Notes: generated by a model not told the origin, from the sequence alone. Shown: positions 1 through 7,286, counted from the first letter of the stretch. The stretch: DNA of 9,138 bases from Planctomycetales bacterium 4484_123 (GCA_002049885.1 MVCS01000123.1:1-9138); one strand, 5' to 3'. Program-made: numbers and translations.

Positions 1-1103
1 CTCATGGTGGCCTCCAGGGCCGCACTGAGAATCTCCCTGAGGTCCACCGCCCGCAGCACCGCCTCGGTCACGGCGCTGAGGGCGACCAGCTCCTCGTTGC
101 GCCGTCGCAAGGCTTCCTCGGCCTCCTTGCGCTGGGTGACGTCCCGAGTGATGGCCACCAATCCCACCGGCTCGGGCCCGTCGGTCCGCAAGGGAAAATA
201 CGAAATCTCCAGATGATTGACCTGTCCCTCGCCCCGCCGATGCGCCATCTCGTACCGCACGTTGCGACCCTGCAGGCAGCGGTCCATCCGCGGCCTTATC
301 AGGGTCTCGAACAACTCCTGGCCGACCACCTCCGGCACGGTGTGGCCGATGACCTCCTCCCGCTCCAGGCCGTGGTAGTTCAGGAAGGCCTCGTTGACCA
401 GCACGTAGGTGTAGTTGCGGTCCACCCCGGCGATCATCTCCCGCGAGCTCTCCACCACCCGCTGGTACTGCCTCAGGGCATCAGCGACCTCCTTGCGATG
501 GGTGATGTCGATGCACACTCCAAGCACCGCGCCCAACCGGCCCTGAGCATCAAAGAGGGGATGGACGCTCAACAGGGCCGGGAACTCCCGCCCGCCTTTG
601 CCCACCAGCACCGTCTCCTGGCTCAGGCCCATCCGGGTCCGCTCCAGGGTCTCGATGACCTTGGGAAACCAGCCCACGTCCTCGGGCCGGTGCAGCATGG
701 CCAGGGGCCGGCCCACCAGTTCCTCCCGCCGGTAGCCAAAAATACGCTCGGTCCCGGGGCTGACATCCGTGATGACCGATTCCGTCCCCGCCGGCTTGAC
801 GGTAATCAGCGAGAGGTTCTCTGTGGCCTGAAGTATGGCCTTCAGGTCCCGCTGTCGTTGCCGCAGAGCGGCCTCGACCCGGCGGCGCTTGGCAGCGTAG
901 TTGGCAGCCACAAGCCCCCAGGCGAGGAAGCCCACCACGCCCACCGAGCGCATGCAGAGCTTGTGGATGGGCACGTCCAGGATGAGCATCTCCAGCAGCG
1001 TCCCCTCACGGAAGACCAGGGCATCCAGCATCGCGCCGACCACCCACACACACAGTCCCGCGGCCGCGGCTGCGGCGAAGACCTTATGTTCCGCCTTCAT
1101 CAT
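1..1103 (-). CDS. Membrane-anchored PAS-PAS-(GAF) sensor protein, probably a histidine kinase; C-terminus outside the window
   Basis: The minus-strand frame is open from ATG 1103 to the window edge, giving 367 residues with no stop. Start: tandem ATG ATG (1103-1098) preceded by GGAAGG (1112-1117) at 8-nt spacing. Two hydrophobic stretches (about residues 8-31 and 51-70) flank a short loop with an ILDVP segment, giving a membrane-anchored N-terminus. A PAS domain follows at about 84-203, with the typical IFGYRREELVG and ending DITHRKE. A second PAS lies at about 213-332, with NYHGLEREEVIG and ending DVTQRKEAEEAL. Each ends in the PAC-type segment that leads to the next helix. Residues 340-367 (LSAVTEAVLRAVDLREILS) resemble the entry helix of a GAF domain. 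No kinase or other output domain is visible, so histidine kinase is inferred from the usual architecture; a GGDEF or phosphatase output is possible. No clear promoter is visible in the 269-nt gap upstream. Confidence 0.88.
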   Translation of the reverse strand, partial: MMKAEHKVFAAAAAAGLCVWVVGAMLDALVFREGTLLEMLILDVPIHKLCMRSVGVVGFLAWGLVAANYAAKRRRVEAALRQRQRDLKAILQATENLSLITVKPAGTESVITDVSPGTERIFGYRREELVGRPLAMLHRPEDVGWFPKVIETLERTRMGLSQETVLVGKGGREFPALLSVHPLFDAQGRLGAVLGVCIDITHRKEVADALRQYQRVVESSREMIAGVDRNYTYVLVNEAFLNYHGLEREEVIGHTVPEVVGQELFETLIRPRMDRCLQGRNVRYEMAHRRGEGQVNHLEISYFPLRTDGPEPVGLVAITRDVTQRKEAEEALRRRNEELVALSAVTEAVLRAVDLREILSAALEATM

Positions 1104-1240
1104 CGTGGAGACCTTCCGTGGGCCAAGCACAGTCCTGAACAGCGGCCGTTCCGCGTTGACTCGCAGCCGCGGCGCACGCCACCCCCCCGTGCCGTCCCGC
1201 CCGGTGCCGGCCGACCGGGTCCGCCTGGGGTTGGCTCGCC

Positions 1241-1274
1241 AAAAGAAGTGCCTTCGCCCCCTCGGTGGCGAAGG
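1241..1274 (-). terminator. Hairpin terminator downstream of kdsA
   Basis: A perfect 8-bp inverted repeat, CCTTCGCC (1251-1258) and GGCGAAGG (1267-1274), encloses an 8-nt loop. On the minus strand the stem is followed by CACTTCTTTT, a T-rich tract as in Rho-independent terminators. It lies about 100 nt beyond the kdsA stop and before the sensor gene, so it would separate the lipid kinase-kdsA operon from the sensor. The T tract is interrupted, so strength is uncertain. A smaller inverted repeat, TTGGC-TC-GCCAA (1231-1242), abuts it. Confidence 0.6.
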
Positions 1275-1372
1275 TCGCGCCAGAAGCAGTTGCAGCCAAT
1301 GGGTTCGTCAGCCCTTCAGAGCGTCTCAGGGACACACACGGCAGTCCCCGTCGGGAACCGCCCCAAGACAGC

Positions 1373-2197
1373 TCAATTGTCTCTGGCCGCCGCGAAGATG
1401 TCCAGCAACCTCTCCAAGAGCTCTTCCATTTTCTTCAGCGGCCACTGACTGGCCGCATCGGAGGCGGCCTGCTCGGGACGGGGATGGGTCTCGATGAACA
1501 GCGCGTCGGCACCGGCCGCCAGCGCCGCCGCCGCCAGGGTCGGCACGAACTGTCGCTGGCCGCCGGTCTGCCCGCCGCTGCCCAACTGCTGGGTGGAGTG
1601 CGTGGCGTCGAACACCACCGGGGCGAACGGCCGCATGATGGGTATCGCCCTGAAGTCGTTGACCAGCAGGTCGTACCCGAAGCTCGTGCCGCGCTCCGTC
1701 ACCAGCACGTTCTGATTGCCCGTGGAGCGGACCTTCTCCACCGCGAAGCGCATCTTCCAGGGGGCGACGAACTGGCCCTTCTTGATATTGACCGGCCTGC
1801 CGCACCGCCCGGCGGCCAGCAGCAGGTCGGTCTGCCGGCACAGGAAGGCGGGGACCTGGAGGCAGTCCAGCACTTCCGCCGCGGGGGCCACCTGCGAAAC
1901 GTCGTGCACGTCCGAGAGCACCGGGACGCCGACCTTCCGACGCACCTGGTCCAGCCACTCCAGCCCGCGCCGCAGCCCCGGGCCGCGGGCAGCATCGACC
2001 GAGGTCCGGTTGGCCTTGTCGTAGGAGGCCTTGAATACGTAGCCCACTTGCAGTTTCTCGCACAGGCTCGCCAGGTGTTCGGCCACGGCCAGGCACAGCT
2101 CGAGGCTCTCGGCCAGGCAGGGCCCGGCGATCAGGGCCAGCTTGCCGGCCCCAATCTCCACCGCCCCAATGCGACATGTCGGCGGCTCGGCGCTCAT
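1373..2197 (-). CDS. kdsA: 3-deoxy-8-phosphooctulonate (Kdo-8-P) synthase, metal-dependent type
   Basis: Cytoplasmic enzyme condensing phosphoenolpyruvate with D-arabinose 5-phosphate to Kdo-8-phosphate, the first committed precursor of the Kdo sugar of LPS inner core. The 274-residue length is normal. Family motifs in order: LIAGPC (22-27), VFKASYDKANRTS (54-66), PVLSDVH (92-98), PAFLCRQTDLL (116-126), NIKKGQF (137-143), RGTSFGYD (169-176), FDATHSTQQ (196-204), IETHP (235-239). Cys27, His200, Glu236 and Asp247 match the four metal ligands of the metal-dependent class; the E. coli type has Asn in place of the Cys. Start: ATG 2197 overlaps the lipid kinase stop as ATGA and has GGGAGAG (2206-2212) at 8 nt. 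An upstream in-frame codon at 2224 would lie inside the kinase gene and is rejected. Expression is probably translationally coupled to the kinase. Confidence 0.95.
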   Translation of the reverse strand: MSAEPPTCRIGAVEIGAGKLALIAGPCLAESLELCLAVAEHLASLCEKLQVGYVFKASYDKANRTSVDAARGPGLRRGLEWLDQVRRKVGVPVLSDVHDVSQVAPAAEVLDCLQVPAFLCRQTDLLLAAGRCGRPVNIKKGQFVAPWKMRFAVEKVRSTGNQNVLVTERGTSFGYDLLVNDFRAIPIMRPFAPVVFDATHSTQQLGSGGQTGGQRQFVPTLAAAALAAGADALFIETHPRPEQAASDAASQWPLKKMEELLERLLDIFAAARDN

Positions 2198-3111
2198 GCC
2201 GGTATCTCTCCCAGCCAGGGCCACAGCCCCAGCGCAGGCCTGGGCGGCGGCACCAGCAGCCGCAGCTTGCCCGGGTGCAGCGAGATGTCCAGGGGGGTAT
2301 TCTCGCCCACGTCACCGTCGTACTGCGTGGGCACGGGGCGGTCGGTCTCGATGCGCGCCCGGCGGACCTGCCGGTAGATGACGCTGCCCTTCAGCGGGTG
2401 CCGGCGCAGCAGCGTCCAGGCCGCGTGCAGCACCAGGGCGGTCTGCTGGTGACACGAGAAGACCACCAGATCCAGCAGGCCGTCGTCAAACTGGGCATGC
2501 CGGCAGATGCGCAGTCCCACGGCGTAGCGCGAGATGTTGCCCACGAAGGCCAGGCCGTAATCGTGGAACACCTCCTGCCCGTCGGCCACCACGCGCATCT
2601 TGGGGAAGTCATGCTCCCAGAAGGTCCGCCAGATGGGCCAGAAGTAGCTCAGGTGGGTGATGTGCCCGCGGCGCACAGAGGCCAGTCGGCGCACCACCTC
2701 GCCGTCGAAGCCCACGCCGATGATCATCAGGAAGCTGCGCCCGTTGACCACGCCCAGGTCGAACTCCGCCACCCGCCCGCGGGCGACGATCTCCGCCAGC
2801 CGGCGCGGGTGGGCGGGTATGCGCAGCTCCTTGGCCAGCAGGTTCTCCGTGCCCACCGGACAGGCCAGCACCGCCACCGGCGTGCCCGCCAGGGCCGAGG
2901 CGATCTCCCGCACCGTCCCGTCCCCGCCCCAGGCGATGACCAGCTCCGCCTCGTGCTGCACGCTGGCGGCGTAGCGGGTGGCGTCCCCGGGAGAGGTAGT
3001 GGTGTACTCGCGGACATCCCGGCCCTGGGCGCGGAGGGCGGCGCGAAGCTCGGCCAGCACGTGTCGCTTCGGCCCGCTGCCGCTCTTTGGATTGATGACA
3101 ATATGGACCAC
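2194..3111 (-). CDS. Diacylglycerol kinase catalytic-domain lipid kinase (DagK/YegS-like)
   Basis: Predicted ATP-dependent kinase of diacylglycerol or a related lipid alcohol, feeding phosphatidate back to phospholipid synthesis; substrate is not decidable from sequence. The 305 residues fit the soluble two-domain bacterial family. Motifs: NPKSG (7-11) in the first strand, nucleotide-binding GGDGT (62-66), PVGTEN (85-90) in the position of the family GTxND element, GVGFDG (132-137), and DDGLLDLVV (209-217) plus DGD (265-267) in the C-terminal domain. Start: GTG 3111 with GAGGG (3119-3123) at 7 nt begins directly at the VVHIVINP strand. A longer reading from TTG 3213 adds 34 low-complexity residues across the divergent promoter region and is disfavoured. 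It is first in an operon with kdsA (ATGA overlap), so both act on envelope lipid supply. Sphingosine-kinase-like activity is an alternative. Confidence 0.88.
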   Translation of the reverse strand: MVHIVINPKSGSGPKRHVLAELRAALRAQGRDVREYTTTSPGDATRYAASVQHEAELVIAWGGDGTVREIASALAGTPVAVLACPVGTENLLAKELRIPAHPRRLAEIVARGRVAEFDLGVVNGRSFLMIIGVGFDGEVVRRLASVRRGHITHLSYFWPIWRTFWEHDFPKMRVVADGQEVFHDYGLAFVGNISRYAVGLRICRHAQFDDGLLDLVVFSCHQQTALVLHAAWTLLRRHPLKGSVIYRQVRRARIETDRPVPTQYDGDVGENTPLDISLHPGKLRLLVPPPRPALGLWPWLGEIPA

Positions 3112-3160
3112 GCTGGTTCCCTCGGGCGCCGCTCGGCCCCGGCCGGGGCGCCGGGGAAGC

Positions 3161-3188
3161 TTGAATCGGCCCAAGCCGCCGGTATAAT
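3161..3188 (+). promoter_or_regulatory. Sigma70-type promoter for the TPR/alpha-CTD gene
   Basis: TTGAAT (3161-3166, 4 of 6 to the -35 consensus), a 16-bp spacer, then a perfect TATAAT (3183-3188), standing out in very GC-rich sequence. Transcription would start near 3195, leaving a leader of about 60 nt before ATG 3258. Confidence 0.7.
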
Positions 3189-3213
3189 ACCACGATTCCA
3201 CCGCAGCGGCCAA
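3184..3213 (-). promoter_or_regulatory. Possible divergent promoter for the lipid kinase-kdsA operon
   Basis: On the minus strand TTGGCC (3208-3213), an 18-bp spacer and TATTAT (3184-3189) precede the GTG start at 3111 by about 70 nt. The -10 element shares bases with the plus-strand TATAAT through the palindrome GGTATAATACC (3181-3191). The match is weaker than the plus-strand one, and the call rests partly on the operon needing a promoter here. Confidence 0.4.
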
Positions 3214-3215
3214 GT

Positions 3216-3231
3216 GGGCGCCGCAGCGCCC
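3216..3231 (+). promoter_or_regulatory. Leader hairpin upstream of the TPR/alpha-CTD gene
   Basis: GGGCGC (3216-3221) pairs perfectly with GCGCCC (3226-3231) around a CGCA loop, in the predicted leader, 14 nt before the AGGAGA ribosome binding site (3246-3251). Such a stem can arise by chance at this GC content; no regulatory role is shown. Confidence 0.3.
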
Positions 3232-3257
3232 CGGGCCGGGCCGACAGGAGAGTGCAT

Positions 3258-4616
3258 ATGGACGCCGTCGCCGAACTGGATGCCATCCTGGCCAAGGAAA
3301 CCTGGAGCGCCGAGGATTGCCGGCGAGTCCAGATGCTGTTCTTCGAGATCAACGAACCGGCCAGGAAGTTCCGCGAGCTGGTGGCCGAACTGGCTCGGGC
3401 CAATCCCGCCCCGACCGGTGCAGCAGCGGTGAAGCTCGGCATCGCCCGCTACCTGCTGTGCCAGTTCGCCGAGGCCGCCGAGCTGCTGGCCAAGGGCACC
3501 GACAACAAGGAGCGCCGCTTCTACCAGGCCCTCTGCCACAAGGCCCTGCGCCAGTGGGACCGGGCCCTGGAGAACTTCCAGTACGCCGAGGACCGCGGCT
3601 GGGACGCCCGCCAGGTCACCCTGGAAAAGGCCGAGGTGCAGTGCCTGGCCGGCGATGTCGAGGGCGCCGGCAGGACGCTCCAGCGCTTCGCACGCTCCAG
3701 CGAGGACGACCCGGACTGGCACTATGTCGCCGGCATGGTCGCGGAGCTCCAGGGCGAGCACGACCTGGCCGTGGAACACTACGAGACGGCCCGGAGGCTG
3801 AAGCCCGGCCACCCCGGCGCGACCTTCCGCCTGGCCTACCACTACGACCTGCACGGCGACGAGGAGGCCGCCGGCGACCTCTACCGCGAATGCGTCACCC
3901 GCATCCGGCAGGAGCAGGACGCCGAACAGGCCAGCCCCGAACCACACCCCATCTACGCCAACGCACTGATCAACCTTGCGGTGCTGTACGAGGACGCCGG
4001 CAAGTACGACGAGGCGGAGCACTGCCTCCGCCGCGTCCTGGCGGCCAATCCCAATCACCTGCGGGCACAGTTGTTCCTCAAGGACGTGGTGGCCTCGCGC
4101 ACGATGGTCTTCGACGAGGAGGAGGCCAAGCGCATCGCCCGCCGCAACGACCTGCTGGCCATCCCCGTCACCGAGTTCGAACTGTCCGTGCGGGCCCGCA
4201 ACTGTCTCAAGAAGATGAACATCCGTACGCTGGGAGACCTGCTGCACGTGACCGAATCCGAGCTGCTGAGCTACAAGAACTTCGGCGAGACCTCGCTGGC
4301 GGAGATCAAGCAGATGCTGGCCTCCAAGGGCCTGAGGCTGGGCCAGATGCGGGAGGACGGCACCGAGGAGGTCGCCAGCCCCCAGGCGCCGGCCCGGGTC
4401 GGCAACGAGGGCGTCCTGGCCACCCCCATCGCCCAGATCGAGTTCTCCGTCCGGGCACGCCGGGCGCTGGAGCAGTTGGGCGTCAAGACACTGGGGGACC
4501 TCGCCGCCAAGACCGAACCCGAACTGCTGGCCTGCCGAAACTTCGGGCAGACCTCCCTGAACGAAATCCGCCAGCGCCTGGCCGAATACGGGCTGAGACT
4601 CCGGGAGGCCTCTTGA
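3258..4616 (+). CDS. TPR protein with two C-terminal RNA polymerase alpha-CTD-like domains
   Basis: 452-residue soluble protein with no signal peptide or membrane segment. Residues about 55-275 are helical TPR-type repeats; clearest units are 154-183, 187-216 and 233-266 (with GKYDEAEHCLRRVL). Two alpha-CTD-like helix-hairpin modules follow, at 302-363 and 389-450, joined by a 25-residue Ala/Pro/Gly-rich linker. Both carry the SVRAR helix, a TLGDL turn and an NFGxTSLxEI hairpin, closely matching RpoA C-terminal domains. In copy 1, E. coli RpoA DNA-contact positions R265, N268, C269, G296, S299 and E302 correspond to R312, N315, C316, G343, S346 and E349. Copy 2 keeps the Arg, Gly, Ser and Glu but has Arg and Ala at the Asn/Cys positions. 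Start: ATG 3258 with AGGAGA (3246-3251) at 6 nt; GTG 3252 is too close. Role unknown: DNA binding or partnering with polymerase is inferred. Related architectures occur, to my recollection, in Planctomycetota. Confidence 0.9.
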   Translation: MDAVAELDAILAKETWSAEDCRRVQMLFFEINEPARKFRELVAELARANPAPTGAAAVKLGIARYLLCQFAEAAELLAKGTDNKERRFYQALCHKALRQWDRALENFQYAEDRGWDARQVTLEKAEVQCLAGDVEGAGRTLQRFARSSEDDPDWHYVAGMVAELQGEHDLAVEHYETARRLKPGHPGATFRLAYHYDLHGDEEAAGDLYRECVTRIRQEQDAEQASPEPHPIYANALINLAVLYEDAGKYDEAEHCLRRVLAANPNHLRAQLFLKDVVASRTMVFDEEEAKRIARRNDLLAIPVTEFELSVRARNCLKKMNIRTLGDLLHVTESELLSYKNFGETSLAEIKQMLASKGLRLGQMREDGTEEVASPQAPARVGNEGVLATPIAQIEFSVRARRALEQLGVKTLGDLAAKTEPELLACRNFGQTSLNEIRQRLAEYGLRLREAS

Positions 4617-4671
4617 GTTCGCGCCGCCGGCGGGCCTCCACCACCTGGCACTGGCAGCCGGGGTAATCTCA

Positions 4672-5821
4672 ATGTCTCACATCACTGACTGGCGCCGACG
4701 CACGGCTGGCATGAGCCGCCCCATGCGGCGCTTCGTACTTTACAGCAATCTGGCCGTCGCCGTGCTGGTGGCCGTGCTGATGTCGATAGCGGGCTGCCCG
4801 GGCCCAAGGCCCGCCCCTCCCGGCCCGGCGAGCTACGAGGACGTGCCCACCATCCGCGTGCTCGTCGCCACCGGCGAGAGCCTCGAGGTGGCCAGCACCG
4901 GGGGCTTTGAGATCCGCGCCGACGACCGCATCGTGCTGACCTCCCTGGCGCCCCTCTCGCCAGCCAGGCTCACCCGCCAGGGCAAGAGCTGGTCGGTCCA
5001 CCTCAGCACCTGTCGGGCCGACCGCCTCACCATCCGCGCCATCGGCGTCTCCTGCATCCGCGTGGGCCGGACCGCCTATCGCGGCCAAATCGTCTTCTGG
5101 CCCGTGGGCCAGCGCCAAATCCTGGCCGTCAATCACCTGCCCCTGGAGAGCTACCTCGCCGGCGTCCTCAGCCGGGAGCTGCTGCCCAACTGGCACCCGG
5201 AGGCGTACAAGGCCCAGGCCATCGCCGCCCGCACCTACGCCCTGTACGAGAAGGCCACCTTCGGCCCGGGCCGGCCCTACGACCTCCAGGACGACCAGTC
5301 CTCGCAGGTCTATGGCGGCTTCTCCGCCGAGACCGAGCCCGCCGGTGCAGGCCGGGCCGCTGCGCGGCGGGGTCATCTGCGACGACTGCCGGTCCTGCCC
5401 CCAGTTCACCTGGCCGGCGGTCAGGGTGGACAAGGACGCCATCTACCGCGCCCTGAGCAGGGTCTATGCCCAGGTGGCCGAACTGGGCGCGGTCAAGGCC
5501 GTCAGGCCCCTCGGTCCGGACGAGGACCGGCCCGTGTGGGTGGACATCGTCGGCCCGGACGACAAGAAGGTCCGCATCCGCGCCCAGGACCTGCGCCTGG
5601 CGCTGCTGCGCGACGGCGCATCGGGCGCGGGCGGGCTGTACAGCGCCAACTGCCGCATCCGCGACGCCGGCAAGGCGGTGGTCTTCGAACATGGCCGGGG
5701 CTTCGGCCACGGCGTGGGGCTGTGCCAGTGGGGCGCCCAGGGCAAGGCCCTCCGCGGGCTGAAGGCCCGGCAAATCCTCCTGCGATACTACCCGGGGGCG
5801 AAAATCTTCAAGGCGTACTGA
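4672..5821 (+). pseudogene. SpoIID/LytB-domain lipoprotein, broken by an internal frame change
   Basis: SpoIID-family proteins are peptidoglycan lytic transglycosylases acting on denuded glycan strands outside the inner membrane. From ATG 4672 the first part shows a hydrophobic segment and lipobox IAGC (Cys42), then the SpoIID core LPLESYLAGVL (about 157-167), a candidate catalytic Glu169 in SREL, and AQAIAARTYALYE. The frame is good up to YGGFSAETEP (about 5338). The homologous C-terminal part continues one frame over from about 5357 (PLRGGVICDDC) through GHGVGLCQWGAQG (5705-5743) and LLRYYPGAKIFKAY to TGA 5819-5821. The region that normally holds the SSTCGG-like motif is absent between the two, so bases seem deleted (length 2 mod 3). 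The start is uncertain: M14 (4711) or M18 (4723) would give a more normal signal length, but none has a strong ribosome site. It follows the TPR gene by 55 nt. Confidence 0.8.
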
Positions 5822-5832
5822 GACATCGACCA

Positions 5833-6681
5833 ATGACCACCTACGGGGTTTCCACATCGCTGGTCGGCAAGCTGCACCGGCCGTTGGCGCTGGAGAAGCT
5901 GGCCGCCGCCGGCTTCCGCGCCGTCGAACTGTCCGCCAACGACGGGCACCTGGACGACTGGCTGGCGAACCCCTCCGCCGTCCGGGACGAGCTGGCCGCC
6001 GCGGGCATTCGGCCCTGGTCGGTGCACTCGTCCTCGGCCGGCTGGGACCTGGCCGCGCCCGACCCGGGCGACCGCGCCGCAGCGGTCCGCATCAGCGCAG
6101 GTAGCTTCCGACCCGCCGTCGAGGTAGGCGCCGAGGTGGTCATCTGCCACTGCAATGCCCCGCGCCGGCCCTTCGAGCCGGAAGACTACGACGCCGCCCT
6201 GCGCCGGACGGGCGAGTCGCTCAAGGCCCTGGCCGAGCAGGCCCACGATGCGGGCATCCGCCTGGCGATAGAGAACATGATTCCCCGGCCGGTGAAGCGC
6301 CCGGCCACGAAGGTGGCAGAAATCCTCGCACTCATCGAGCCGCTGGGCGAACACGTGGGCATCTGCCTGGACACCGGCCACGCCAACGCCGCCGGCTCGG
6401 ACGTGGCCGACGAGGCCCGCCTGGCGGGCCGACGGCTCTTCAGCCTGCACCTCCAGGACAACCACGGCCAGCCCAACCAGGACGAACACCTCGTCCCCGG
6501 CAAGGGCACCATCGACTGGAACGCCTTCCTGGACGCCCTGGACGAGCTGAACTTCACCGCACCCCGCATCTTCGAGGTCGCACTGGCCGGCGGGCCGGAA
6601 CGGCTGGACCAGATCCTCCAGGAACTGGCCGAGCTGTCCGCCAACTGGCAAGCGCGTCCCCGCCCCCGCGGCGCCGGCTGA
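5833..6681 (+). CDS. Sugar phosphate isomerase/epimerase-like TIM-barrel protein (AP endonuclease 2 / xylose isomerase-like fold)
   Basis: 282-residue cytoplasmic protein of the xylose-isomerase-like TIM-barrel family, which includes sugar isomerases, epimerases and endonuclease IV. N-terminal MTTYGVSTSL and AAAGFRAVELS are the first strand and helix of the barrel. Candidate metal ligands lie at the usual strand ends: Glu147 in AIENM, Asp180 and His183 in CLDTGH, His206 in SLHLQDN, and Glu248 in RIFEV. GKGTIDWNAF is the typical loop before the last helices. The IENM, LDTGH and HLQDN signatures favour the sugar epimerase branch over the DNA repair enzyme, but the substrate cannot be read. ATG 5833 lies 11 nt after the SpoIID stop with no good Shine-Dalgarno, suggesting translation coupled to the upstream gene. 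Because of the upstream frame change, a naive reading fuses it to the SpoIID N-terminus; that fusion is an artefact of the lesion. Confidence 0.88.
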   Translation: MTTYGVSTSLVGKLHRPLALEKLAAAGFRAVELSANDGHLDDWLANPSAVRDELAAAGIRPWSVHSSSAGWDLAAPDPGDRAAAVRISAGSFRPAVEVGAEVVICHCNAPRRPFEPEDYDAALRRTGESLKALAEQAHDAGIRLAIENMIPRPVKRPATKVAEILALIEPLGEHVGICLDTGHANAAGSDVADEARLAGRRLFSLHLQDNHGQPNQDEHLVPGKGTIDWNAFLDALDELNFTAPRIFEVALAGGPERLDQILQELAELSANWQARPRPRGAG

Positions 6682-6746
6682 GAAGGCCAAGACACCACGG
6701 GCACAGGCGCCCCGGCCGCGGCACGCAACCCCGCGAGGAGCTGGCG

Positions 6747-7286
6747 ATGGAAAAAAGGGTCTCCTTTCCGAGAGACGAAGGCTTTAACGTCTTCTACCCC
6801 GGTTCGGTGGTGCTGGTCACCGCGGTGGACGCCGCCGGCAAGGCTGACATCTGCACCGTGGGGGCCTGGGCGCTGGTCAACGGCGTGCCCCGGATGTTCG
6901 GCATCGCCATGTGCGCCCGGGAAAGCGGCAACTACTTCTGGAAGCGCTACACCACCACCTGCATCGAGCAGACCGGCGAGTTCGTCATCAACATCCCGCA
7001 CGCCGGCCTGCGGAAGGCCTGGGATGTCTGCGGCTCGGTGACGCTGACCACGCAGCCCGACGCCGACAAGTTCGCCCTGGCCCGCCTGACGCCCGCACCG
7101 GCGGCGGTGGTCAAGGCGCCGCTCATCGCCGAGTGCCCCGTCAACATCGAGTGCCGCGTGCATTCCAAGCTCGAGCTGCCCACCCACGACTGGATCGTGG
7201 GCGAACCAGCCGCCTGCCACACCGCCGTCGAACTCATCGAGGGCACGGCCAGGCTCCGCTGGGACAACGCCCCCGTGTTGGAATAG
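6747..7286 (+). CDS. Flavin reductase-like (flavoredoxin/DIM6-NTAB) domain protein
   Basis: 179-residue FMN-binding split-barrel protein of the flavin-reductase-like family. Members bind FMN and reduce flavin or transfer electrons; the physiological partner here is unknown. Visible signs: the N-terminal YPGSVVLVTAVDAAGKAD strand-turn-strand, TVGAWALVNGVPRMFGIAM corresponding to the flavin-phosphate binding stretch, ARESGNYFWKRY and TGEFVINIPHAGL, and NIECRVHSKLELPTHDWIVGE near the end, all in the family's order. The C-terminus after IVGE is short compared with many relatives, which usually end in a tyrosine-rich strand, so slight truncation is possible. ATG 6747 has an excellent GAGGAG (6735-6740) at 6 nt. 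It follows the TIM-barrel gene by 65 nt with no terminator seen, so it may be cotranscribed. Confidence 0.85.
   Translation: MEKRVSFPRDEGFNVFYPGSVVLVTAVDAAGKADICTVGAWALVNGVPRMFGIAMCARESGNYFWKRYTTTCIEQTGEFVINIPHAGLRKAWDVCGSVTLTTQPDADKFALARLTPAPAAVVKAPLIAECPVNIECRVHSKLELPTHDWIVGEPAACHTAVELIEGTARLRWDNAPVLE

Noticed and set aside
213..1448. A 411-residue plus-strand open frame over the sensor gene
   Set aside because: The opposite strand encodes two clear PAS domains. The plus-strand translation is His/Pro/Arg-rich with no domain signature.
3112..3213. A 34-residue N-terminal extension of the lipid kinase from TTG 3213
   Set aside because: It would translate the divergent promoter region, is low-complexity, and has a worse start than GTG 3111, which has a well-spaced ribosome site directly before the first conserved strand.
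2176..3432. A 418-residue plus-strand open frame across the lipid kinase
   Set aside because: It is antisense to the GGDGT-bearing kinase gene and runs through both promoters into the TPR gene out of frame.
2727..4247. A 506-residue minus-strand open frame across the TPR gene and the promoter region
   Set aside because: It is antisense to the TPR gene and out of frame through the lipid kinase, with low-complexity composition. The known-family genes explain the region.
4672..6681. A single 669-residue SpoIID-isomerase fusion protein
   Set aside because: The middle third is arginine/glycine/proline-rich out-of-frame translation of the SpoIID C-terminus. The real SpoIID C-terminal frame ends with its own stop at 5821, and the TIM-barrel gene has its own ATG at 5833. 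The fusion results from the frame-breaking lesion.
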